This document shows positions 54,854 through 64,000 of a DNA stretch of 64,000 nucleotides, in pieces. Source of the stretch: Yinghuangia elevatio (lineage in GTDB: Bacteria; Actinomycetota; Actinomycetes; Streptomycetales; Streptomycetaceae); the NCBI RefSeq assembly GCF_040649515.1, contig NZ_JBEZFP010000030.1:15747-79746 (forward strand), read 5' to 3'. The notes beneath the pieces are model-generated. The model was not told the origin of the DNA. It saw nothing but the letters and a program-made list of their open reading frames with translations, and searched no databases. The translations under genes and the position numbers were made by a program. The first letter of the stretch is position 1. Each line of letters opens with the position of its first letter.

Positions 54854-56071
54854 TCAGGAATTCAAGATCAGTTCCCCGACCACGCCGATACGGGCGAGTC
54901 CGGGCGCGTGCTCCCGGGCGCGCTCCAACGCCCGAGCTGCGTCCTTGGGACGGTTCTGCGCCGCATAGGCGCGCGCGATCGTGCAGCAGTGATGCGCGGC
55001 GGCAATTGGACCGTTCGCGTACGCGGCCACTGCCGCGGCCATCCGGAGCGCACTCTCCGAATCCCGCCGGACGACGGCGACGAGCCCGGCGGCATCGCTG
55101 ACCACGGCCATGCTCGGAACCGCCCGGATCGCGGCGACCGCCTCGGCGAGGCAGACAGCGAGACCGTCGATGTCCGGCATCGGCCCGGTGCCGTGGCCGG
55201 CCGACGCGGCCTCGTGCGCGTAATAGACGGCCCGCACCAGCTGCTGAGCCGACAGGCTGCGCGCGGTCGGCTCTTCCGCGGCCTGCATCCCCTGCCGGGC
55301 CAGGTCGGCGGCTTCGGCGTACCGGCACTCGGCGACGGCCAGCTCGGCCGCCGCGCGGTTCACCGTGGCGGCCGTGTGCCCGCCTTCCCCGGCCACCGCG
55401 GCCCGCACCTCGTCCCACCGGCCCAGCGCGACGGCGTGCGCGAGGCGAACGTCTTCGTCCGCAGGGTCGATGCGCGGCAGCGCCGAGGTCGGAAGGAACG
55501 GCACGCGAAGCAACAGGTGGCCCAGGCCGCCGGTCCGAAGATCGCCGAGCGCCGTCAGGACGGCCAAGGCACACGCGAACGAGGCACCCACGCCGAGAGG
55601 GCCGCCCGCGGCCCACGCCGCCCAGGCACCCGCGGCGACGGTCGTCAGAGCCAGCCAACTCGCCGCCCAGAGCCGTACCCGCCGCGCCCTCGTCGTCAGG
55701 TCCATGCGGTGCCGGATGCGGATCCGAACCGGCAACTTTCGTCGCAGTACAAGGAGTTGTCCGCGCTCGTGCGCCGACACCAGCGGCCCGGCGCCGAGAT
55801 CCACACTCTCGGGCCGGAGCCCGACCGCATAGGACCAAAGTGCGCGGAGCGCGGGGGCCAACGCGAAGAGCAAGTGCCACGTGACGGCCATCGAGCCCAA
55901 GGCCCACCAGGCGTCGGTCATGTCCCAGTCGAGCGCTTGCGAGCCGATCAGAAACGCGGCCGACATGATCACCCAACGGGCGAAGAAGCCGAGGGCATCA
56001 CGCTGCTTGTCGACGGCTTCCGGGACCGGTGCGGCCGTCCCGGAAGCGGGTGACGGGTTTTCGGAGGTCAT
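54854..56071 (-). CDS. Membrane protein with C-terminal helical repeat domain
   Basis: A 405-residue protein. Four hydrophobic segments occupy the first half (FFARWVIMSAAFLIGSQAL, WWALGSMAVTWHLLFALAPA, ASWLALTTVAAGAWAAWAAG, GASFACALAVLTALGD). The second half is Ala-rich and helical, with TPR-like pairs such as AAAELAVAECRYAEAADLAR and ARAYAAQNRPKDAARALERA. No catalytic motif is seen. It may be a membrane scaffold. ATG 56071 is chosen; GTG 56077 is an alternative. Isolated on its strand, 94 bp from the next gene. Confidence 0.75.
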   Translation of the reverse strand: MTSENPSPASGTAAPVPEAVDKQRDALGFFARWVIMSAAFLIGSQALDWDMTDAWWALGSMAVTWHLLFALAPALRALWSYAVGLRPESVDLGAGPLVSAHERGQLLVLRRKLPVRIRIRHRMDLTTRARRVRLWAASWLALTTVAAGAWAAWAAGGPLGVGASFACALAVLTALGDLRTGGLGHLLLRVPFLPTSALPRIDPADEDVRLAHAVALGRWDEVRAAVAGEGGHTAATVNRAAAELAVAECRYAEAADLARQGMQAAEEPTARSLSAQQLVRAVYYAHEAASAGHGTGPMPDIDGLAVCLAEAVAAIRAVPSMAVVSDAAGLVAVVRRDSESALRMAAAVAAYANGPIAAAHHCCTIARAYAAQNRPKDAARALERAREHAPGLARIGVVGELILNS

Positions 56072-56165
56072 GCGCACGCATGATCCGCACTTCGTCGAAC
56101 ACGCGTGCCCGTGTTGCCGAATCGCAATCGCGCCCGACGCGCCCGCCCGACAGGACCGGCCTGAC

Positions 56166-57116
56166 CTACTCCTCGTGCAGGGTCGCGGCCGGGCTGGACT
56201 CGATGCGGTTGCGGGTGGCGGTGATGCGGGGGCGGCCGGGGAGGATGCGCTCGGCGTCGGCGAGGGCCTGGCGGGCCGTGGTGATGTCGCCGGCGGCGGT
56301 CAGTGCGAGGGCGAGGACGCAGAGGGCGTCCGCGTGGCCCGCCGGGGTGCCCTTCTTCTCCGCGCGGACCGCCTGCTCCGCACTGCGCACGCCCTTCCGG
56401 GCGTCGCCGTGCAGGACCAGGAGGAGCGGGTGCGTCTCCTCTTCGCCGGCGTACTTCAGCAGCATGCCGGACTGGTGCACGTAGTAATCGGCCGGTGCGG
56501 CGAGGGCCTGCTCGGCGGCGGTGAGGTTGCCGGCCATCGGGACGGTGCCCATGACAAGCGCCTGCACCATGACCTCGCCGAAGAGGCTGCGCGCGGTCTC
56601 CCAGTCGGGGTGGCCGGAGTGCAGGCGGTTCAGGTACGTCTGGGCGAGCTGCGCGGCCCGCGCGTCGTCGGCCTGCGCCTCGGCGGCGAGGACCTGCGCG
56701 TACGTGCGGTACGGCTCGGCCTCCGGGCCCTCCGGCATCAGGTCGGCGATCTGCGTCACGGTCCGGACGTCCCCGACGGCGTACGCCTCCGTCAGCCGCT
56801 CGTGCATCATGCGCGCCCGGGCCGTCGTCTCGCTCTCGGCCGGAGCCGGCGGCGGGTCGTCGAGCCCGGGGGAGTCGAAACCGGCGGCGTCGGGCCCCGA
56901 GGCGTCCGCCCCCGGGCCGTCCGATCCGGGGCCACCGAAGGGGCTGCCGAAGGGGTTCCCCGGGCCGCCGCGGCGACCGCCCGCGACGCCGCCCGTACCG
57001 CCGGAGCCCGCGGAATCGGCGCCGAAGGCGCCGCCCGGGCCCCAGGGGTCGCCGCCGCCGTCGCCCCGCCGCGCCGACCAGCGCCGCCGCATCCGCTCGC
57101 TGAAGGATTCGCTCAC
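56166..57116 (-). CDS. Hypothetical tetratricopeptide-like protein
   Basis: A 316-residue cytosolic protein. The first 95 residues are Gly/Pro/Asp-rich and disordered with short basic motifs (ERMRRRWSARR). The rest is helical, with repeats like HERLTEAYAVGDVRTVTQIA, DARAAQLAQTYLNRLHSG and LCVLALALTAAGDITTARQA, typical of TPR arrays. No enzyme signature. GTG 57116 diverges from typA. A role in protein-protein interactions is the most that can be inferred. Confidence 0.75.
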   Translation of the reverse strand: MSESFSERMRRRWSARRGDGGGDPWGPGGAFGADSAGSGGTGGVAGGRRGGPGNPFGSPFGGPGSDGPGADASGPDAAGFDSPGLDDPPPAPAESETTARARMMHERLTEAYAVGDVRTVTQIADLMPEGPEAEPYRTYAQVLAAEAQADDARAAQLAQTYLNRLHSGHPDWETARSLFGEVMVQALVMGTVPMAGNLTAAEQALAAPADYYVHQSGMLLKYAGEEETHPLLLVLHGDARKGVRSAEQAVRAEKKGTPAGHADALCVLALALTAAGDITTARQALADAERILPGRPRITATRNRIESSPAATLHEE

Positions 57117-57347
57117 ACCGTCGATTGTGCCCCGACCCGGGCGTCGCCCGTCGATCCGCGTGCCCCGGGGCGCGCGCCGTCGGGGGTCCGCGGGCCGGAC
57201 GTGACCGGACGTGATCAGCGTTGCCCCGTACCATGGGAGGTGCCGCGGCGGACCGGCCCGGCTTGCATCCCGGCATATCCGGCGGAACCGGACGTAGACA
57301 TGCTGACCGGATGCGACGTCCCGAGCCCAACGGAAGCGCATACCCGC

Positions 57348-59213
<1,866 letters not shown>

Positions 59214-59293
59214 CCGAAAAGAGTTCTCGATCGAATTCCGGGCCCGGCCGCCGGCCGACCGTTCGGCGGTCCGCGGCCCGGCCCGGGGTCCGA

Positions 59294-59325
59294 CAAGATC
59301 GAATTCATCGGCAAGATCGAATTCA
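59294..59325. repeat. Direct repeat of CAAGATCGAATTCA
   Basis: Two perfect 14-bp copies at 59294-59307 and 59312-59325, 18 bp apart, with a third partial copy (GATCGAATTC) near 59229. They lie in the typA 3' region ahead of its terminator and are AT-rich against the background. Confidence 0.75.
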
Positions 59326-59344
59326 ATTGCGCGAAAAGCCCCAA

Positions 59345-59384
59345 CCGATGGCCCACAGTCTGGACTGTGGGCCATCGGCGTTTT
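59345..59384 (+). terminator. Rho-independent terminator after typA
   Basis: A perfect 16-bp stem (arms 59345-59360 and 59363-59378) is followed by CG and TTTT, a textbook intrinsic terminator. It is perfectly symmetric, so it might act in both directions. Confidence 0.92.
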
Positions 59385-59385
59385 A

Positions 59386-59760
59386 CCGGGCAATCGCGGC
59401 GAACTGCGCAGTCCACGCGCATAGTTGATCAGCCGGGAGCGCGCTGATCGAACACCCGGGTCCGTTCAGCGGGAGACCGTTCCGTTTGGTTGGCAGGCAA
59501 TTCGTCCCGATGGATAGCCATTTCAACGGAATATCGCGAGCAGGCTTAACTGAAATGCAACAGTCCAAGCCTGGATGTAGATCATTGGGCGTCGGATAGT
59601 TGCGCTTGCGCCCGAGTCCGAATTCGCTGTCCGTTCCCCGTACGACGCTCGGGCGCCGGCATGATCATTTCCTGCCCACACCGGGAAATCGATCAAGCCG
59701 GTCCGCACCTGTGCAATCTCCCTCCCCCTTCCTGTCCGAAGAACTTCGAGGAGGCAGACC
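59386..59760 (+). other. Promoter region of the oligopeptide transporter operon
   Basis: 375 bp without a credible gene, of lower GC than the coding regions. It lies between the typA terminator and the transporter start and must contain the operon promoter and leader. GAGGAGG at 59746-59752 is the ribosome binding site. I saw no clear operator. Confidence 0.6.
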
Positions 59761-61422
59761 GTGCGTGGATCTACGCGCGTGAAAATCGGAGCTGCGGTGG
59801 CCGTGTTGGCCTTGGCGGCGACCGCGTGCAGCACCGATGACGACGATCCCAAGACCCCGCCCGGCAGCCCGGGGGCGTCCCAGTCGGGAGGCGGCAAGAA
59901 GGGCGGGTCGATCGCGGTCCAGCTCGGCGAGCCGCAGCACGGCCTCGTACCCACGAACACCGCGGAGAGCGAGGGTGCGGAGGTCCTCAACGCGCTCTTC
60001 GCCGGGCTCGTGGACTACGACATCGAGACCAACGTCCCGCAGAACCGGGTCGCCCAGTCGATCGAGAGCACCGACAACAAGGTCTGGACGATCAAGATCC
60101 ATCCGGACTACACGTTCCACAACGGCGAGAAGGTGACCGCCAGTTCGTTCGTGGACTCGTGGAACTACGGTGCGAACCAGAAGAACGCGCAGGAGGCGCT
60201 GCCGTTCTTCGACAAGATCGAGGGATCCCAGGACCTGGCCCCCGGCGAGGGCAAGGAGCCGACCGGCGACAAGTTGAAGGGACTTGAGGTCGTCGACGAC
60301 ACGACCTTCAAGGTGACCCTCAAGGTGCCGTTCGCGCAGTTCCCGACGATGCTGGGCTACAACGCCTACTACCCGATGCCCAAGGCGTTCTTCGCCGACC
60401 CGAAGAAGTTCGACGAAGAGCCCATCGGCAACGGTCCGTTCATGATGGACGGCAAGTGGGAGCACAACCAGCACATCAAGGTGAAGCGGTACGACAACTT
60501 CCCCGACCGCGACGGCGACGCCATGCTCGACGCGGTGACCTTCAAGATCTACGAGAAGCTGGACACCGCGTACAACGACCTGCGCGCCAAGGCCATCCAG
60601 ATCACCGACAAGCTCCCGGTCTCCGCGATGGGCACGGTCGAGAAGGACTTCCCGGGCCGCACCTCCAACAAGCCCGAGTCCGCGGTCGGCTACATCGGCT
60701 TCCCGATAGCCACCAACCCCGCCTTCGCCAAGCCCGAGCTGCGCAAGGCGATCTCGATGGCCATCGACCGCGAGGCGCTCAACAAGGCGATCTTCAGCGG
60801 TACGCGTCCCCCGGCGGACGACTTCGTCAGCCCGATCATCCCGGGCTACCGCAAGGGCGCGTGCGGTGAGGCGTGCACGTTCAACCCGACCAAGGCCAAG
60901 GAGCTCTACACCGCGGCCGGCGGGCTGCCCGGCAACAAGCTGGAGCTCGGCTACAACGCGGACGGCGGCCACAAGGACTGGATCGAGTCCGTGGTCAACA
61001 TGCTCAAGCAGAACCTCGGCATCGAGGTCACGCCGCGGCCGTTCGAGAAGTTCGGGGCCATCCTGGACGCGCTGGGCGACAAGCAGTACAGCGGCGGCTT
61101 CCGCATGGCGTGGTCGATGGACTACCCGTCGATCGAGAACTACCTGCGCCCGATCTTCAGCAAGATCGCGATCGAGAACGGCTCGAACTACGGCGGTTAC
61201 GTCAACGAGCGGTTCGAGGCGGCGCTCGCGGCCGCGGACGTCAAGCAGGGCCAGGAGGGCATCGCCGCCTACCAGGCCGCCGACGACATCCTGCTGAAGG
61301 AACTCCCGTACATCCCGGTGTTCTTCTACCAGGGCTCGAACGCGTGGACCGACCAGGTCACCAACGTCAAGATCGACGCGCAGAACCGCATGCGCCTCGA
61401 CCTGGTGACGATGGCCTCGTAA
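59761..61422 (+). CDS. Oligopeptide-binding lipoprotein (SBP family 5)
   Basis: A 553-residue OppA/DppA-like lipoprotein with lipobox ATAC (Cys23), then a Gly/Ser linker. The binding domain shows GAEVLNALFAGLVDYD, DYTFHNGEKVTASSFVDSWN, the cluster-5 core, and C-terminal LLKELPYIPVFFYQGSNAW. It captures peptides for the permeases downstream. GTG 59761 follows GAGGAGG. Streptomyces BldK, needed for aerial growth, is a transporter of this family; gene order here (binding protein first) differs from what I recall for bldK, so I do not assign that name. Confidence 0.92.
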   Translation: MRGSTRVKIGAAVAVLALAATACSTDDDDPKTPPGSPGASQSGGGKKGGSIAVQLGEPQHGLVPTNTAESEGAEVLNALFAGLVDYDIETNVPQNRVAQSIESTDNKVWTIKIHPDYTFHNGEKVTASSFVDSWNYGANQKNAQEALPFFDKIEGSQDLAPGEGKEPTGDKLKGLEVVDDTTFKVTLKVPFAQFPTMLGYNAYYPMPKAFFADPKKFDEEPIGNGPFMMDGKWEHNQHIKVKRYDNFPDRDGDAMLDAVTFKIYEKLDTAYNDLRAKAIQITDKLPVSAMGTVEKDFPGRTSNKPESAVGYIGFPIATNPAFAKPELRKAISMAIDREALNKAIFSGTRPPADDFVSPIIPGYRKGACGEACTFNPTKAKELYTAAGGLPGNKLELGYNADGGHKDWIESVVNMLKQNLGIEVTPRPFEKFGAILDALGDKQYSGGFRMAWSMDYPSIENYLRPIFSKIAIENGSNYGGYVNERFEAALAAADVKQGQEGIAAYQAADDILLKELPYIPVFFYQGSNAWTDQVTNVKIDAQNRMRLDLVTMAS

Positions 61423-61546
61423 CGCAAGCCGACGTCGCATCGGCGGTACGCGGCCGGGGGTCCCGCACGGGGCCCCCGGCTCCGCCCCGCCGTACCCGGG
61501 CGCGGCCATGCCCCGCGTCCGGGCGAGGCCCCCACCGGGAGAACTC

Positions 61547-62473
61547 ATGTACCGCTACCTCGCGCGTCGGCTGCTGCAGGCGATACCCGTCCTGATAGGC
61601 ACGACGCTGCTGATCTACCTCATGGTGTACCTGCTGCCGGGGGATCCCGCGAGGGCCCTGGCCGGGGACCGCCGCTCCGACCCGGTCGTGGTCGACATGC
61701 TGCGGGAGAAGTACCACTTCAACGACCCGTTCCTCGTGCAGTACTGGCACTACATCACCGGGATCGTGCAAGGCGACTTCGGCACCACGGTCCGCGGCCG
61801 GGACGTCGGCGAGATCATGGCCGAGCGCTTCCCCTGGACGATCAACCTCGCGCTCACCGCGATCGTCATCGAGGCCGCCGTCGGCGTCGTCGCCGGCATC
61901 ATGGCGGCCCTCCGGCGCGGGAAGTTCTTCGACAACCTGGTCCTCATCGCGACGCTGATGATGATCTCCATCCCGACCTTCGTGACCGGCTTCATCCTGC
62001 AGCTGCTGGTCGGTGTCGAGTGGCAGGTCCTGCCGGTGTCGTTCAACGAGGCGGACGGCTTCAAGGCGTACATCCTGCCGGGCTACGTCCTCGCCTCGCT
62101 GTCGCTCGCGTACGTCACGAGACTCATGCGCACCAGCCTCGTCGAGACGATGCGCTCCGACTACGTGCGCACCGCGGTCGCCAAGGGCCTGCCGCAGCAA
62201 CGCGTGGTCCTGCGGCACGGGGTGCGCAACGCGCTCATCCCCGTCATCACCTTCCTCGGCGCCGACCTGGGCGCGCTGATGGGCGGCGCGATCATCACCG
62301 AGCGGATCTTCAACATCCCGGGCGTGGGCGGGCAGTTGGCCCAGTCGGTGTATCTGCGAGAACGCCCGGTGGTGGTGGGGATGGTCACGGCGCTCGTGCT
62401 CATCTACATCGTCGCCAACCTCCTCGTCGACATGCTGTACGCCGTTCTCGACCCGAGGATCCGGTATGAGTGA
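61547..62473 (+). CDS. Oligopeptide ABC transporter permease (DppB/OppB type)
   Basis: A 308-residue permease with six helices starting LLQAIPVLIGTTLLIYLMVY and the N-terminal LPGDPA motif of the DppB group. The EAA loop is RTAVAKGLPQQRVVLRHGVR, followed by GGAIITERIFNIPGVG. It forms the channel with the next permease. ATG 61547 follows GGGAGA. Its stop overlaps the next gene's start by eight bases. Confidence 0.94.
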   Translation: MYRYLARRLLQAIPVLIGTTLLIYLMVYLLPGDPARALAGDRRSDPVVVDMLREKYHFNDPFLVQYWHYITGIVQGDFGTTVRGRDVGEIMAERFPWTINLALTAIVIEAAVGVVAGIMAALRRGKFFDNLVLIATLMMISIPTFVTGFILQLLVGVEWQVLPVSFNEADGFKAYILPGYVLASLSLAYVTRLMRTSLVETMRSDYVRTAVAKGLPQQRVVLRHGVRNALIPVITFLGADLGALMGGAIITERIFNIPGVGGQLAQSVYLRERPVVVGMVTALVLIYIVANLLVDMLYAVLDPRIRYE

Positions 62474-63404
62474 GATCGCGAAGAGCGACCCGAACCAGTC
62501 CACCGAGGCGGTCTCCGCGGCCGACATCGAGATCGGCGCGATGGGGCAGCGCGTCGGCAGCCTGTGGACCGACGCGTGGTACGACCTGCGCCGCCGCAAG
62601 CTGTTCATCGGCTCCGCGGTCGTCATCTTCATCCTGCTGCTCTTCTCGGCGTTCCCCCAGCTGTTCACCGACCACAACCCGCGCGACGCGGGGGCCTGCC
62701 AGTTGATGAACTCCCTGAAGGAACCCAGCAGTTCCCACTGGTTCGGCTACGACGTGCAGGGTTGCGACGTCTACACGAAGGTCATCTGGTCGACGCGCAA
62801 CTCGATCGTGGTCGGCTTCTCGACGGTCATCATGGTGACCCTCGTGGGCGGCACTCTGGGCCTGGTCGCCGGCTACTCGGGCGGCTGGATCGACGGGCTG
62901 CTGTCCCGCTTCGCCGACATCTTCTTCGCGATCCCGCTGATGCTCGGCGCCATCCTGGCCCTCGCGGTGTTCGACACCGGCGACGCCTTCACGGTGGCCC
63001 TGATCATGGCCGCGCTGGCCTGGCCCAAGATCTTCCGGCTGATGCGCGGGGCGGTGATCGCGAACAAGCACAACGACTACGTCGTGGCGGCGAGAGCCCT
63101 CGGCGGCGGCACGTTCCGCGTCACCGTGCGGCACATCCTGCCCAACGCCATCGCCCCGGTGCTGGTGTACGTCACCATCAGCCTCGGCGAGTTCATCGCG
63201 GCCGAGGCGGCGCTGTCGTACCTCGGCGTCGGCATCCAGCCCCCGGGCATCTCGTGGGGCCTCATGATCAGCGACGCGCAGGAGCGGTTCCTGCTGGCCT
63301 CGCACCCGCTGCTGTTCCCGTCCCTGTTCCTGAGCGTCACGGTCCTCAGCTTCATCCTCATGGGCGACGCGGTACGCGACGCGCTCGACCCGAAGAGCCG
63401 GTGA
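62466..63404 (+). CDS. Oligopeptide ABC transporter permease (DppC/OppC type)
   Basis: A 312-residue permease. After a hydrophilic N-terminus and first helix (LFIGSAVVIFILLLFSAF) it has the periplasmic HWFGYDVQGCDVYTKV block, EAA loop VVAARALGGGTFRVTVRHIL and FIAAEAALSYLGVGIQPPG, all typical of DppC. ATG 62466 overlaps the upstream stop, so translation is coupled. The ATPase gene follows 10 bp later. Confidence 0.94.
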   Translation: MSEIAKSDPNQSTEAVSAADIEIGAMGQRVGSLWTDAWYDLRRRKLFIGSAVVIFILLLFSAFPQLFTDHNPRDAGACQLMNSLKEPSSSHWFGYDVQGCDVYTKVIWSTRNSIVVGFSTVIMVTLVGGTLGLVAGYSGGWIDGLLSRFADIFFAIPLMLGAILALAVFDTGDAFTVALIMAALAWPKIFRLMRGAVIANKHNDYVVAARALGGGTFRVTVRHILPNAIAPVLVYVTISLGEFIAAEAALSYLGVGIQPPGISWGLMISDAQERFLLASHPLLFPSLFLSVTVLSFILMGDAVRDALDPKSR

Positions 63405-63414
63405 GGAGGACGAG

Positions 63415-64000
63415 GTGACGATCCACATCACGGATCCGGTGCTGATGAAATCCGATGCCCCGCTGCTCGAAGTCGACGACCTGCACGTGGAGTTCCACAC
63501 CCGCGACGGGGTCGCCAAGGCGGTGAACGGCGTCTCGTTCGCGGTCCACGCGGGGGAGACGCTCGCCGTGCTGGGCGAGTCGGGCTCCGGCAAGTCGGTG
63601 ACCGCCCAGGCCATCATGGGCATCCTCGACATGCCGCCCGCCCGCATCGCCCGGGGCGCCATCCGCTTCCAGGGGCGCGACCTCCTGGAGATGGGCGCCG
63701 AGGAGCGCCGCAAGATCCGCGGCCGCCAGGTCGCGATGATCTTCCAGGACGCGCTGTCCGCGCTGAACCCGGTGCTGTCCGTCGGCTACCAGCTGGCCGA
63801 AATGTTCCGGGTGCACCGCAAGATGTCGCGCAAGGAGTCCAAGGCCAAGGCCATCGAGCTGATGGACCTGGTGAAGATCCCGGCGGCCAAGGCGCGGGTG
63901 AACGACTTCCCGCACCAGTTCTCCGGCGGCATGCGGCAGCGCATCATGATCGCGATGGCGATGGCCCTGGAGCCGGACCTGATCATCGCCGACGAGCCGA
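63415..64000 (+). CDS. Oligopeptide ABC transporter ATP-binding protein, partial
   Basis: The first 195 residues of a DppD/OppD ATPase, cut by the window end. Walker A GESGSGKS, Q-loop MIFQDALSALNPVL, signature FSGGMRQRIMIAMAM and Walker B LIIADEP are present. GTG 63415 follows GGAGG. A second ATPase (DppF type) would be expected downstream. Confidence 0.94.
   Translation, partial: MTIHITDPVLMKSDAPLLEVDDLHVEFHTRDGVAKAVNGVSFAVHAGETLAVLGESGSGKSVTAQAIMGILDMPPARIARGAIRFQGRDLLEMGAEERRKIRGRQVAMIFQDALSALNPVLSVGYQLAEMFRVHRKMSRKESKAKAIELMDLVKIPAAKARVNDFPHQFSGGMRQRIMIAMAMALEPDLIIADEP

Noticed and set aside
59761..64000. Assignment of the peptide transporter as BldK
   Set aside because: Family membership fits, but the gene order differs from what I recall for bldK and paralogous operons are common; a tree of binding proteins is needed.

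Overview
The window is high-GC DNA with strong third-position GC bias and many GTG and TTG starts. Its gene content points to a filamentous actinobacterium of the Streptomycetaceae or a close relative: a WhiB protein next to glpX, DUF1707, DUF4245, DUF6542 and DUF461-type proteins, a MocR regulator, and a SpoIIE/PAS/GAF phosphatase. From memory, the block fumC, class I fumarase, whiB, glpX, DUF4245, xseB/xseA, ispH, DUF6542, ychF resembles a conserved chromosomal segment of Streptomyces. I see no phage, transposase, plasmid, tRNA, rRNA or CRISPR signature. Most of it is core chromosome with accessory insertions.

Layout. 1-1.5 kb: a partial HlyD/MacA-type efflux adaptor diverging from a small Cys-pair lipoprotein. 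1.5-6.3 kb: class II fumarase and a translationally coupled lutABC lactate-oxidation operon, all on the minus strand. 6.4-10.1 kb: a secreted or membrane alpha/beta hydrolase fused to an ABC ATPase, coupled to its permease. 10.2-13.6 kb: a secreted SGNH esterase with two ricin-type lectin domains and a membrane-anchored solute-binding protein. 13.6-18.4 kb: class I fumarase, an ECF sigma factor fused to a zinc-finger anti-sigma segment, a membrane span and an extracellular domain, and an EamA transporter. 18.5-24.6 kb: MocR regulator, DUF1707 protein, WhiB protein, an MFS exporter with a MarR-like C-terminal domain, and glpX. 24.8-28.2 kb: a molybdate operon (HTH-TOBE regulator, modA, modB, modC) headed by two GCATATGC palindromes. 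28.3-39.3 kb: DUF4245, GNAT, xseB, a large M6 metalloprotease, an orphan gcvH, xseA, ispH, DUF6542, two small unknown proteins and ychF.

39.5-45.3 kb holds an accessory polysaccharide locus: a DUF2510 membrane protein, a cellulose-synthase-like GT2, a GH26 enzyme and a GH12 enzyme with a lectin tail. It ends in a decayed VOC/PadR gene pair whose twin operators survive. 46-50.4 kb: a copper-chaperone-like lipoprotein, pterin-4a-carbinolamine dehydratase, a NUDIX hydrolase and a large SpoIIE-type signalling phosphatase. 50.4-54.5 kb: a succinate dehydrogenase operon of the mycobacterial Sdh1 type. 54.8-59.2 kb: two poorly characterised proteins and typA/bipA. 59.8-64 kb: an oligopeptide ABC transporter operon that runs off the end.

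Central carbon metabolism is well represented: two fumarases, succinate dehydrogenase, lactate oxidation and gluconeogenic fructose bisphosphatase. The most promising material for new biology is the GT2-GH26-GH12 locus, the membrane-anchored sigma factor, the MFS-MarR fusion with its repeat-rich promoter, and the hydrolase-ABC fusion.
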